Source: UBA5448 sp045536965
GTDB lineage: Bacteria; Bacillota; Clostridia; Oscillospirales; SIG627
DNA: 62,946 nt
Reading direction: 5' to 3'
NCBI GenBank assembly: GCA_045536965.1
Contig: JAZSON010000031.1
Span: 1-62,946, forward strand
The notes under the pieces: generated by a model
The model's database searches: none
Told to the model about the DNA's origin: nothing
The model's input: only the letters and a program-made list of their open reading frames with translations
Made by a program: the position numbers and the translations under genes
Shown: in pieces, positions 24,803 to 32,745 of the stretch
How positions within the stretch are numbered: position 1 is the first letter of the stretch
Layout: each line of letters opens with the position of its first letter

Positions 24803-26557
24803 TTGCAGGAAAAACAGTTTTCTTTGACCTTATTCAAATTTTTGGGTTTGAATGAAAACGGCGACAACACCGTCGATTTTCAGACGGGTGAAAGTCCTCG
24901 GATGGAAAACTTCGAGATCACCGATGGATATAAATTAAAAAAGCGAGACGGGTACAGAGTGTTCTGTACCCTTCCCGGTCGCGTGCGGGCATTATGGCAA
25001 GGAAATCTTTTGGGTAAGCATTTCTTTTTGGCGGTTGCGGGTCGGGGTGTATATAAAGTGACCGAAGAAAAATATATTCAAGTCGGTGAGGTATCGGACG
25101 AGTCGGATGTAACCTTTGTTTCGTTTGGCGGAAATCTCTATCTGGGGGACGGAAGCTCTTGGCAGCGCTTTTCCCCCGGCGTATCAAGGTTTTTCACCCC
25201 CGCTTATTACCGCCCGACCCTCACGGTGGCCACCCCGCCGAGTGGAGGCGGAACCTTTTTGGAGAGCATGAACCTATTGACGGGGATGTGCGCACAGCGG
25301 TTTTCGCCCGACGGAAAGTCGGTGGATTTTCATTTAGCAAACAGCGGGATCGAATCGCTGGATTTTATCCGCATAGACGGAGAGGATATTGCGCTTGAAA
25401 GTTATCGTGTGGATCTCGCGCGCGGGGTGGTGAGTTTTTATAACCCACCCGCCGAGGGATCGGATAATCTTTACATCGCCTATACCGTTTCGCGGGAGGA
25501 GGATGACAATGTAAATGGCTGTCCTTATGCCGTTACCTTTGGGGGAGACAATGATTCGCGTCTTTTCTTTTGGGGCAACAAGGCGCATCCCGATCATCTT
25601 TGGTGGTCAGGTATTCCCGCCGAGGGAGAGGGGCTGTATGTACCTGCCGATTGCTATAACCGCATCGGAAACGGCCAGCCCATCACCACCCTCACACGCC
25701 ATTATGATCGGTTGCTGATTTTCACGCCATACGCTTCTTATTATCTGTATGCCGAGCAAAAGTATGATCCCGTCGGCAATCTTTACACCGCTTTTCCCGT
25801 TTTTACCCTATCGGTCAAACGTGGCAATTTCCACCGCGGCGTCGGTATTTTGATGGACAATCACCCCCTCTCGGTCGATGCTGCGGGGTTTTACCGTTGG
25901 GTGTCAACCTACCAGAGAGACGAAAGAAATGCCCAGCATTTTTCGTCGCGTGTACAAAACACGCTTGGCTTATCCGATACGGCAAGCGGGTTGTATTTTG
26001 ACCGTGATTCAAAAGGTGAGCTTTGGTGCGTGCTGGAGGATAAGGTGCTGATATATCACTACCGACTGGATGTGTTTTATCTCTACCGCGGTTTTGTGCC
26101 GACTACTCTTTTGGAAGCCGATGGGCAGTTATGGTTTGGAAATGCCCGCGGTGAGGTGTGTCGGTTTGGTGACTGTCCAAACGATGACGGCAGAGCGATT
26201 GAGGCGATTTGGGAATCGGCTTATCTGCATTTTGGCTATCCCGCCAAGAAAAAACACATTGATTCGTTTGATCTTCTCCTTCGTACCGATACCTTTACCG
26301 AGGCAGATCTGACTTGGTTGAGCGACAGCCGTGAAGAGGGAGGACTTCCCATTCGTTTAGACGGCGCAACCTTTGATTTTGCCTATATCGATTTTTCGGC
26401 CCTTTGTCTGGATACAAATGTAAATACCCTCAGGTTTTCCCGCCGTATCGGCGCAAAGCGTGTAAACGTATTTAAATTCCGTCTTTCAAACAATTCGCCG
26501 CAGAGCAGATTGGAACCCGTGTCTATTCTGATCAACGGCACATTACTTTGCAAATGA
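24803..26557 (+). CDS. Large beta-rich phage structural protein, gp10-like
   Basis: This 584-residue protein starts at TTG 24803 behind AGGGGTGA. It opens QEKQFSLTLFKFLGLNENGDNTVDFQTGESPRMENFEITDGYKLKKRDGY in broad outline: a conserved 'many residues of context, then KKRDGY' start found in podovirus tail-stabilising proteins. It continues with many short beta strands that look like propeller blades (LYLGDGSSWQRFSPG, LWFGNARGEVCRFGD). P22 gp10-type proteins close the portal channel. I cannot prove the homology without a profile search. It overlaps the next gene's upstream region closely. Confidence 0.55.
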   Translation: MQEKQFSLTLFKFLGLNENGDNTVDFQTGESPRMENFEITDGYKLKKRDGYRVFCTLPGRVRALWQGNLLGKHFFLAVAGRGVYKVTEEKYIQVGEVSDESDVTFVSFGGNLYLGDGSSWQRFSPGVSRFFTPAYYRPTLTVATPPSGGGTFLESMNLLTGMCAQRFSPDGKSVDFHLANSGIESLDFIRIDGEDIALESYRVDLARGVVSFYNPPAEGSDNLYIAYTVSREEDDNVNGCPYAVTFGGDNDSRLFFWGNKAHPDHLWWSGIPAEGEGLYVPADCYNRIGNGQPITTLTRHYDRLLIFTPYASYYLYAEQKYDPVGNLYTAFPVFTLSVKRGNFHRGVGILMDNHPLSVDAAGFYRWVSTYQRDERNAQHFSSRVQNTLGLSDTASGLYFDRDSKGELWCVLEDKVLIYHYRLDVFYLYRGFVPTTLLEADGQLWFGNARGEVCRFGDCPNDDGRAIEAIWESAYLHFGYPAKKKHIDSFDLLLRTDTFTEADLTWLSDSREEGGLPIRLDGATFDFAYIDFSALCLDTNVNTLRFSRRIGAKRVNVFKFRLSNNSPQSRLEPVSILINGTLLCK

Positions 26558-26565
26558 GGTGCAAG

Positions 26566-27609
26566 ATGGCAGATTTTACAAAACTTGATCAATCTCTGCG
26601 GTATGTTTCGGCCCTGCCCGATCGGCCATCCCTTGCAGAGGGATATACGGCCGAGGCGGTCAAAGAGGTGTTTGACCGTGCCGCCGAGGAAATAAAAACC
26701 TATATAAACGATGTGCTGATTCGTGAGCTTACCTCCTTTGTACCGGGGGATTCCTGCAGTGAAAAGCTTGGCTCCCGTCCCGTGACGGGGGTGGAGGGGA
26801 ACACGGTTTATCAGCAGATCAGTCACATCGCCGAGATGATTCGGGATATTACCCTCGCATCCATTCCCGATAATTCTATCACGGCAGAAAAATTAGAGCC
26901 GCTGTTGCGCGCCCGTATCGAGACCCTCTCTTTGGGTGATACCGTTTATAAGACGGCGGGTACATACACCTTTACCGTCCCGAGAAGCGGTATTTATCGC
27001 ATCATTCTCTGCGGTGGCGGTGCGGCGGGTTCTTTGTATTCGCATGATCAATCCAAGGTCAATTCGACCCATTACGGCTTTGGTGGTGCATCGGGCGCAT
27101 ACGGTGAGTTTACCATGAGCCTCGAGGAGGGGGAGGAAATTCCCGTCGAAGTGGGCGCGGGAGGACAACTGAAAACGCCCTGTATATTGGGGCAGATGTT
27201 TGACGGCTCGGACATTGATTTTTCCGAGCAGCCCGGTAAAGCCTCGACTTTTGGCTTGCTCAGAGCCGAAGGGGGATGCGGGTATTCTGTTTTGCGGGAG
27301 GAAGCTACTGCCAAGGGCGGCGGTATGACACTGTATAAAAACGGAAAAGCCCAACCGGGAAGCGGTTATTCCCACGATGGACTTGAGAGCTTTATCGGAA
27401 ACGGTGCAAGGCGTGTTCTCGGGGATGGTCTTGCGGATTGTGTGTATGAGGCAGGTATCGGCGGTGGCGGATGCGGTTATGTTTACAGCGATGATGTTTT
27501 AAATGTTGCGGGCATGCCGCAGGAAGAACGAATGTATTATTTGAATAAGAACGGTACTGCGGGCGGTGACGGCATTGTCATTGTGCGGTACATGCAAACG
27601 GCACAGTAA
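26566..27609 (+). CDS. Glycine-rich tail-fibre-like protein
   Basis: A 347-residue protein. Residues 1-110 form a helical/coiled-coil stem (MADFTKLDQSLRYVSALPDRPS). A C-terminal glycine-rich domain follows, typical of phage fibre tips: YRIILCGGGAAGS, GFGGASGAYGEF, GIGGGGCGYVY and the closing GGDGIVIVRYM. Such tips bind host glycans or fold with metal ions. ATG 26566 follows GAGGTG. A longer frame to 26548 would overlap the previous gene and lacks a site. It is the second fibre-type protein of the region; the other is in module 1. Confidence 0.65.
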   Translation: MADFTKLDQSLRYVSALPDRPSLAEGYTAEAVKEVFDRAAEEIKTYINDVLIRELTSFVPGDSCSEKLGSRPVTGVEGNTVYQQISHIAEMIRDITLASIPDNSITAEKLEPLLRARIETLSLGDTVYKTAGTYTFTVPRSGIYRIILCGGGAAGSLYSHDQSKVNSTHYGFGGASGAYGEFTMSLEEGEEIPVEVGAGGQLKTPCILGQMFDGSDIDFSEQPGKASTFGLLRAEGGCGYSVLREEATAKGGGMTLYKNGKAQPGSGYSHDGLESFIGNGARRVLGDGLADCVYEAGIGGGGCGYVYSDDVLNVAGMPQEERMYYLNKNGTAGGDGIVIVRYMQTAQ

Positions 27610-27621
27610 AGGGGGAAGGGT

Positions 27622-28413
27622 ATGGCAAGCAGTATTGAAAAACTCAAAAAAGAACTGACTAAAGCAAACGATGCTTTGTATGCTCGGTATGAAGCTTTGA
27701 TACAAAATGCAAAAGCACAGCAGAACGATGCTCTGGCGACTGTGGATGAAAACTACAAAAAGCAGGAAAGAGCGGCCGCGGCGCAGGCGGCAACCGCCCG
27801 AGCAAATGCGCGGCGCGCCTTTGCCGAGCAGGGACTGAGGGATTCGGGGGAAGAAGCGCAAAACAGTGCCCTGCACACCATCGGATTACAAAACGCTCTG
27901 TCGGATATCGGGGAAAATCGCGAAAGCGCCCTTCGAGACATTAACACCAAAACCAACGATACCATTGCAAAACTGGAGGCCGAGCGCGAAAAAGAATACA
28001 ATGAAAATGCCATGAAGATCGCAGAGCTGAGTGCTGTGACAAAGGCGGCATCTTCGGGTGGGTCGAGCAAAGAGGAAGAAGAAAACACCTCGAGTGAGGA
28101 AGATAATACCCAGACAAACAACCACGTTTATCAGCCACTTCAGGGTGTTTTTAAATACATTCCCGCGGCCCAGCGGTATTACGTTCCGAAGGCTTCGAAT
28201 GTAAAAGCCGAGGATATGATTTCTCCCACCACCACCCCCTCCACGTTTATCAATAAAGTGGTGGATCAATACACAACCAGCGGGTGGGAGGGTAAAAGAA
28301 CAGATACGGCCAAGGTTACCTCTGCCATCAGATCGTTTTTGCAGAATGATAACATTGACCGTTCCTATCGCGCCGAGGTGAAAATACTTGCCATGGCGCT
28401 GGGATATATTTAA
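27622..28413 (+). CDS. Coiled-coil protein at the end of the phage module
   Basis: This 263-residue protein is almost entirely charged helix over residues 1-145 (with repeated alanine/arginine/glutamate heptads such as AAQAATARANARRAFAEQ). A serine/glutamate-rich linker (150-172) comes next, then a compact C-terminal part (VYQPLQGVFKYIPAAQRYYVP onward). I do not recognise a family. The end-of-module position and helical length would suit an internal ejection or tail-spike stem protein. A similar make-up is seen in capsid-internal proteins of short-tailed phages. It converges with and overlaps the next minus-strand gene by four bases. Confidence 0.5.
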   Translation: MASSIEKLKKELTKANDALYARYEALIQNAKAQQNDALATVDENYKKQERAAAAQAATARANARRAFAEQGLRDSGEEAQNSALHTIGLQNALSDIGENRESALRDINTKTNDTIAKLEAEREKEYNENAMKIAELSAVTKAASSGGSSKEEEENTSSEEDNTQTNNHVYQPLQGVFKYIPAAQRYYVPKASNVKAEDMISPTTTPSTFINKVVDQYTTSGWEGKRTDTAKVTSAIRSFLQNDNIDRSYRAEVKILAMALGYI

Positions 28414-28919
28414 TGAGAGGCAAACAGATGCAAAACAGCCTCCTTATATTGTCCGTCAAAGAGGCATGACAAGGCTTTGGTTGCATCGTGACCGAGATGG
28501 ATCCACAGAACCAAAAGTCCGATGATGGATAAAAAGAGAAAGAGTCCGATCATAGCAAGGTAAGCGCGGGCATAGTGGACTCTGTTTTGACGGCGTGTCA
28601 ATCCGCCCGCAAAGAGTGCGGCGATGAGAAGTCCGATGATGGGGATGGAAAATAAAAGCAGGGTATAAAACCATCCCCATGTCGAGATGACGGCCGATTT
28701 TTGGTTTGATTTTTTTTGCAAAGCGGGGGGGAGAGGCGCAAGAAATGCAGGCTCGATGCAGGGATTTTCTGAAGCTTCGCTTTGTATTATTTCCCCTTTA
28801 TCCCCATTATGCAGAGCCGCAAAGGCCGACACCACCGGATCGCTCGATTCGATTACGATGTTGGTTTCGGCGTTGTCGTTTGACGAAAAATTTTCCTGAC
28901 CTGTTTTTTCATTGTCCAT
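28410..28919 (-). CDS. Small two-to-three-helix membrane protein, DUF4870/zinc-ribbon-protein paralogue
   Basis: The 169-residue protein has a polar N-terminal region (1-80) and two or three membrane segments starting at WFYTLLLFSIPIIGLLIAALF and AYLAMIGLFLFLSIIGLLVLW. The membrane part resembles that of the zinc-ribbon membrane protein at 32127-32654 (both have an FLLLF/YTLLLF-type first helix and a P-I/V-x-G break), but the zinc ribbon is absent. Function is unknown. GGAGGAAT precedes the ATG. It converges on the phage-like block and may mark the native chromosome boundary. Confidence 0.65.
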   Translation of the reverse strand: MDNEKTGQENFSSNDNAETNIVIESSDPVVSAFAALHNGDKGEIIQSEASENPCIEPAFLAPLPPALQKKSNQKSAVISTWGWFYTLLLFSIPIIGLLIAALFAGGLTRRQNRVHYARAYLAMIGLFLFLSIIGLLVLWIHLGHDATKALSCLFDGQYKEAVLHLFASH

Positions 28920-29034
28920 TTTTTATTCCTCCGTGTTATTGTAATTCACAGATTCAGTATAACGGTTATTTTTGCGAATTACGGCGTATCCTGTAATTTC
29001 CAAGGCAGCGGTTAAAAAAATCGTTCCCGTAAAC

Positions 29035-29064
29035 TTGACACAGATGCGGCTGTTGTGATAGAAT
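29035..29064 (+). promoter_or_regulatory. Promoter of the cohesin-dockerin gene
   Basis: TTGACA (29035-29040) and TAGAAT (29059-29064) are separated by 18 bases. The predicted transcript starts near 29071, which supports the downstream start codon at 29109. Confidence 0.75.
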
Positions 29065-29108
29065 GTGACATGGATTATAAGAAAAATGGGGAAAGGGGAA
29101 ATATCGGC

Positions 29109-29993
29109 ATGAAAAGAATCGGCGCATTGCTGCTTTGTATATTATTTGTGTTTCTCTCTGTTTCCCTGCCCACCCTTGCCCTTGAAACGGATGGTACCCT
29201 CTCGGCGGGCAACCTGACCCCAAAGCCCGGAGATACTTTTTCCATTGCCCTCAATCTTTCGGGCAATACTTCTTTAAATGCATTTCGTTTGTTTGTCGAC
29301 TTCGACCCGTCGGTTCTCACCTTTTCCGATGTGGCGGACGGCGTTTTGGTCGAGGGAATCGAGAGTGTGACACTTTCGGGCGGAAACGGTCAAAATGCAA
29401 GGGTTGCGCTCATCTGGAATGATGCTGAAGCCTTTGTGGGAGACGGTCTTTTGTGCCGCATCTCTTTTGTCCTTTCGTCCGAAGTTTTACCCGGCAGCCA
29501 AACGGTTGTGACCGTTTCGGGGGATACCGAAGAGGGTTGGTGCTTAAACGGCGATTTGGAGCCTTATGCGTTTTCGCCTGCAACTGTAAATATTCTGGCC
29601 GCCTATCCTTGCGACATTACCTTTGATGAAAACGGCGTTACCACCGACATTGCGATCGGCTCAAATGTTTCGGATGTAGTTTCTGAAATGGAAAGCGGCG
29701 GTTACAGCGATGTGTCTGTCTTAAATTGCGAGGGACAAGAAAAATCTTGGAATGACCCCATTGCCACCGGAGATCAAATTACCGTCGGTTCTCATGTATT
29801 TTATGTTTCGGTTCTCGGCGATTTAAACGGTGATGGTGGTCAGTCTGTTACCGACTATATTATTATGCGCAGTGAGATTTTATCCTCCGATGTGTTGAGC
29901 GGTGTCTATTTAACCGCCGCCGACTTAAATGCGGATGGCAGTATTTCCGTTACCGATTATGTCATATTGCGGGCAATTTTGCTTGCCCAATGA
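29109..29993 (+). CDS. Secreted protein with a cohesin-like and a dockerin domain
   Basis: Cohesin and dockerin domains bind each other in cellulosomes and in other surface assemblies. The 294-residue protein starts with a signal peptide (MKRIGALLLCILFVFLSVSLP). A cohesin-like beta sandwich follows (about 30-165; GDTFSIALNLSGN, FDPSVLTFSDV and CRISFVLSS are typical). After a spacer come two dockerin calcium loops (DLNGDGGQSVTD and DLNADGSISVTD) with perfect DxNxDG...D spacing. ATG 29109 is chosen because it begins the signal peptide and lies downstream of the predicted transcript start. Its stop overlaps the asnA region. No cellulosomal enzymes are in the window. Confidence 0.85.
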   Translation: MKRIGALLLCILFVFLSVSLPTLALETDGTLSAGNLTPKPGDTFSIALNLSGNTSLNAFRLFVDFDPSVLTFSDVADGVLVEGIESVTLSGGNGQNARVALIWNDAEAFVGDGLLCRISFVLSSEVLPGSQTVVTVSGDTEEGWCLNGDLEPYAFSPATVNILAAYPCDITFDENGVTTDIAIGSNVSDVVSEMESGGYSDVSVLNCEGQEKSWNDPIATGDQITVGSHVFYVSVLGDLNGDGGQSVTDYIIMRSEILSSDVLSGVYLTAADLNADGSISVTDYVILRAILLAQ

Positions 29994-30007
29994 GGAAGGA
30001 AGCGTTT

Positions 30008-31015
30008 ATGAGCAAAACCTATATTCCTGCGGGGTATTCATCTCGTTTGACCATGTATCAGACCCAGACCGCCATCGGCACATTAAAGCGCATTTTTGAG
30101 GATAAGCTTTCGGCCGCCTTGAATTTGAAGCGTGTGTCCGCCCCTCTGTTCGTTGATAACGGAAGCGGTTTAAACGATGATTTGAACGGTGTCGAACGTG
30201 CGGTTTCCTTTGACATCAAGGAAGACGGTGAATATGCCTCGGTTGTCCATTCCCTTGCAAAATGGAAGAGAACCGCCCTCGCGCGCTATGGTTTTTCGGT
30301 CGGTGAGGGATTATACACCGATATGAATGCTATTCGCCGTGATGAAGAAATGGACAATTTGCATTCCATCTACGTGGACCAGTGGGATTGGGAGCGGGTG
30401 ATGTCCGAAGATCAGCGGAATATGGCGTATTTGAAGGATACCGTCAATGCCATCGTTGCGGCCATTTGTGATACCGAGGATGAAATCATTGCCGCTTATC
30501 CGACCTTGACAAAAAAACTTTCCCGTGATGTATTCTTTATCACTTCTCAAGAGCTTGAGGATCTTTACCCCGACTTGACACCGAAGGAGCGGGAAATCCG
30601 CATTGTGAAAGAGAAGAAGACCGTCTTTTTGATGCAGATCGGCGGTAAATTAAAAAGCGGCATCCGTCATGATGGCCGCGCGCCCGATTACGACGATTGG
30701 TCTTTAAACGGCGACATTCTCTTTTATGATGCTCTTCTCGATACCGCCCTTGAAATTTCTTCGATGGGTATTCGTGTTTCGCCGCAGGTGTTGGATGCAC
30801 AGCTTTCCCTTGCAGGCTGCAATGATCGCAGAAATCTTCCGTTTCATGCCGATCTTCTTGCAGGGAAACTTCCCTTTACCATCGGCGGTGGCATCGGACA
30901 ATCTCGTCTTTGCATGCTTTTACTTGAAAAAGCGCATGTGGGTGAGGTGCAGGTTTCACACTGGGATGCAAAAACCCGCGCTGCTTGTCAAGCGGGCGGC
31001 GTAGTTTTGTTGTAA
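30008..31015 (+). CDS. asnA: Aspartate-ammonia ligase (asparagine synthetase A)
   Basis: AsnA makes asparagine from aspartate, ammonia and ATP and is related to class II aminoacyl-tRNA synthetases. The 335-residue protein has the family blocks RVSAPLFVDNGSGLNDDLNG, VEFD-like VSFDIKEDGEYA, then SIYVDQWDWERVM and the C-terminal GGGIGQSRLCMLLL motif 3. Its length is standard (about 330). ATG 30008 follows AGGAAGG. An in-frame ATG at 29990 overlaps the previous stop but would add only MRKEAF. The start near the previous gene suggests transcription from the cohesin-dockerin promoter. Confidence 0.97.
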   Translation: MSKTYIPAGYSSRLTMYQTQTAIGTLKRIFEDKLSAALNLKRVSAPLFVDNGSGLNDDLNGVERAVSFDIKEDGEYASVVHSLAKWKRTALARYGFSVGEGLYTDMNAIRRDEEMDNLHSIYVDQWDWERVMSEDQRNMAYLKDTVNAIVAAICDTEDEIIAAYPTLTKKLSRDVFFITSQELEDLYPDLTPKEREIRIVKEKKTVFLMQIGGKLKSGIRHDGRAPDYDDWSLNGDILFYDALLDTALEISSMGIRVSPQVLDAQLSLAGCNDRRNLPFHADLLAGKLPFTIGGGIGQSRLCMLLLEKAHVGEVQVSHWDAKTRAACQAGGVVLL

Positions 31016-31494
31016 TGAATGCCGCTTTATCTTCCATCACCACCTGCTTTTTCACCGGACACAGAGAACTTCCGACTTTTCTTTTGCCACTCAAGAAAAA
31101 ACTCAATCAAACCGTTTTGCGTTTGTATCAAGAGGGGATTCGTACCTTTGTTTGCGGCGGTGCGTTGGGCTTTGATACTTTGGCTGCCGAAACGGTTTTG
31201 AAATTGAAAAAGGAGTATCTTGATGCGCGGCTTTGTCTGATGTTGCCCTGTCGTGAGCAAACCAAGGGTTGGAGCGATGCCAATATAAAGCGTTATCGGG
31301 ATATATTGGATGCGGCCGATGCGGTCGAGTGGGTCAGCGAGGTATATACCCGAGGTTGTATGCACAAGCGCAATCGCGCCATGGCCGATATTTCTTCGGT
31401 TTGTGTGGCATATTTAAAAAAAGAGAGCGGCGGTACGGCTTATACCGTTGCTTATGCCGAAAATAAAGGACTTAAAATCATTCATTTAGCATAA
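31015..31494 (+). CDS. SLOG-family (YpsA/DUF1273) protein
   Basis: The 159-residue product (MNAALSSITTCFFTGHRELP) contains the SLOG-type nucleotide-binding pattern: FTGHRELP at the N-terminus, FVCGGALGFDTLAAETVL in the middle and the conserved RNRAMADISSVCVAYL with GTAYTV at the end. YpsA-like proteins in Bacillus affect cell division, and the SLOG superfamily binds nucleotide-derived ligands. ATG 31015 shares a base with the asnA stop (TAATG), so it is translationally coupled to asnA; no strong ribosome site of its own is visible. The precise role is unknown. Confidence 0.8.
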   Translation: MNAALSSITTCFFTGHRELPTFLLPLKKKLNQTVLRLYQEGIRTFVCGGALGFDTLAAETVLKLKKEYLDARLCLMLPCREQTKGWSDANIKRYRDILDAADAVEWVSEVYTRGCMHKRNRAMADISSVCVAYLKKESGGTAYTVAYAENKGLKIIHLA

Positions 31495-31495
31495 A

Positions 31496-31527
31496 AAAAT
31501 CGCGGTACGTCTGTACCGCGATTTTGT
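31496..31527. terminator. Bidirectional terminator
   Basis: CGCGGTAC (31501-31508) pairs with GTACCGCG (31513-31520) with A-rich and T-rich flanks that extend the stem. It separates the plus-strand asnA unit from the convergent minus-strand zinc-ribbon gene, and can work for both. Confidence 0.9.
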
Positions 31528-31534
31528 TTTTTGT

Positions 31535-32083
31535 TTATTTATTCAGTAAGCTGAATTTTCCGATGATGGGAAGTTCTTTGGCTTTGCCGTTTACCACGTT
31601 GATAATGCCGAGAACGATGTAGGCGAGAATGAGCAGGGCGGGAAGTGCGATGATGACAGAAAGAATGGTATAAGGCACATCGGAGGTGATGCGCGACATG
31701 GTGATACCGAAAGCACTTTCGCTTTCAATGAAAATGAGATCCAAGAACCATTGGAGAATGGTATAGGCCAAATAGTAGACGGAAGAGAATACCGAGAGGG
31801 CGAATGCTTGGTGCATGTGATAGCGTGCGTACTTGGAGTTTCTCGCCATCAAGAAGGGGAGCGCGATGCAGGGACCGATATAGGCAAGGATTGCCATGAC
31901 CTTGTTTTTTGCGGCATCCTGCGGGTCATACTGCGCGGTGGTGTCGGGGGTGTTCATCAGCTTTGCAAATGCCGATTGGGACGAGGCGGCGCTATTGGGT
32001 GCGGTCTGAACGGTTGCACCGCAACCGGGGCAAAATTTAGCGCCTTCTTGAAGTTGGTTTCCGCATTTTGGACAAAAAATCAT
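31535..32083 (-). CDS. Zinc-ribbon membrane protein (DUF4870/Tic20-like)
   Basis: The 182-residue protein starts with a zinc ribbon (CPKCGNQLQEGAKFCPGCG, four cysteines at 4, 7, 18 and 21). A disordered linker follows. A Tic20/DUF4870-like membrane part has about four helices (ILAYIGPCIALPFLMARNSKYARYHMHQAF is the signature region, around 70-98). These proteins are common in Clostridia but their function is not established. The conserved H-M-H-Q-A turn resembles that of the DUF4870 family. GGAGGTAA precedes the ATG. It ends at the bidirectional terminator. Confidence 0.85.
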   Translation of the reverse strand: MIFCPKCGNQLQEGAKFCPGCGATVQTAPNSAASSQSAFAKLMNTPDTTAQYDPQDAAKNKVMAILAYIGPCIALPFLMARNSKYARYHMHQAFALSVFSSVYYLAYTILQWFLDLIFIESESAFGITMSRITSDVPYTILSVIIALPALLILAYIVLGIINVVNGKAKELPIIGKFSLLNK

Positions 32084-32126
32084 ATTTACCTCCTATAAGT
32101 TAAAACAGCTTAGCTGTATTTTGACA

Positions 32127-32654
32127 TCAATCTAAATGAATTTTCAAGGCGTGGAGTAGATCTTCAAGATCATTTACACCGAAATATTTAAGCAGGGGAT
32201 CGTAAATCAGAAACAGGAAAAGGGCGAGAAAACCCAGAAGGATTATACCGATAAGCACCCAAACAAGCAAAGCGGCCGCGAGGTTTTTGATGTTTTTGTT
32301 TTGGGCGGCAAAGAAAACGATGATGGCGGCAATCCAGCCGACAACGGGGAGGGCAAAGAGAAACAAAAGGAGAAAATACATACCGATCGATACGGTTTTT
32401 TCTTGTCGATTCTCGGGTTTGTCGAGCTTTTCATCGTAAAGGGTTTGCTCGGAAAAAACCTCGGAAAAATTTGTGTAGTTTAAATTGCTTTTTTCGTCAT
32501 GGGATGGCGGGGTGTGTATCAGACGGTACTCGGTCGCGATTTCATTTTTTTGTTCTTCTGCGGCGGGAAGCGCTTCTATTTTATTGCCGCAGGCGGTGCA
32601 ATAAATGGCGCGGTCGGATAAAGGGCTGTTACAAACATTGCAAATTCTTGACAT
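32127..32654 (-). CDS. Zinc-ribbon membrane protein
   Basis: A 175-residue protein with a four-cysteine zinc ribbon at the N-terminus (CNVCNSPLSDRAIYCTACG, cysteines 5, 8, 19 and 22). A polar linker extends to about residue 88. Two or three membrane helices follow (GMYFLLLFLFALPVVGWIAA and LLVWVLIGIILLGFLALFLF). It lies just upstream of the other zinc-ribbon membrane gene on the same strand and may be co-transcribed, 43 bases apart. The membrane region resembles the protein at 28410-28919. Zinc ribbons here probably scaffold or sense rather than bind DNA; no function is known. Confidence 0.75.
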   Translation of the reverse strand: MSRICNVCNSPLSDRAIYCTACGNKIEALPAAEEQKNEIATEYRLIHTPPSHDEKSNLNYTNFSEVFSEQTLYDEKLDKPENRQEKTVSIGMYFLLLFLFALPVVGWIAAIIVFFAAQNKNIKNLAAALLVWVLIGIILLGFLALFLFLIYDPLLKYFGVNDLEDLLHALKIHLD

Positions 32655-32706
32655 TGGTTGCTCCTTACGATTATGAAATATCCTACATATCGTTTTGCGC
32701 GTTTAT

Positions 32707-32735
32707 ATTATAAACCAAATTTGTCGGATTGTCAA
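32707..32735 (-). promoter_or_regulatory. Promoter of the zinc-ribbon pair
   Basis: On the minus strand TTGACA (32730-32735) and TATAAT (32707-32712) are exactly 17 bases apart, a full sigma-A consensus. It lies about 50 bases ahead of the ATG at 32654. Confidence 0.9.
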
Positions 32736-32745
32736 TCATTTTGTT

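Larger units (their letters stand above)
20896..28413 (+). mobile_element. Phage-derived module 2: portal, scaffold, coat and connector/fibre genes
   Basis: Nine plus-strand genes with tight spacing form a head-assembly block of podovirus type. They encode a small membrane protein, portal, scaffold-like protein, P22-like coat, an Ig-like accessory protein, an adaptor-like protein, a gp10-like large protein, a glycine-rich fibre and a coiled-coil protein. Terminase, protease, tail-tube, tape-measure, integrase and repressor genes are absent. All reading frames are intact, which argues against simple decay. Attachment sites could not be found by eye. Confidence 0.65.

Noticed and set aside
13127..28413. 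Intact inducible prophage
   Set aside because: No integrase, repressor, terminase, replication or tail-tube genes and no visible attachment repeats; four cellular genes interrupt the block.
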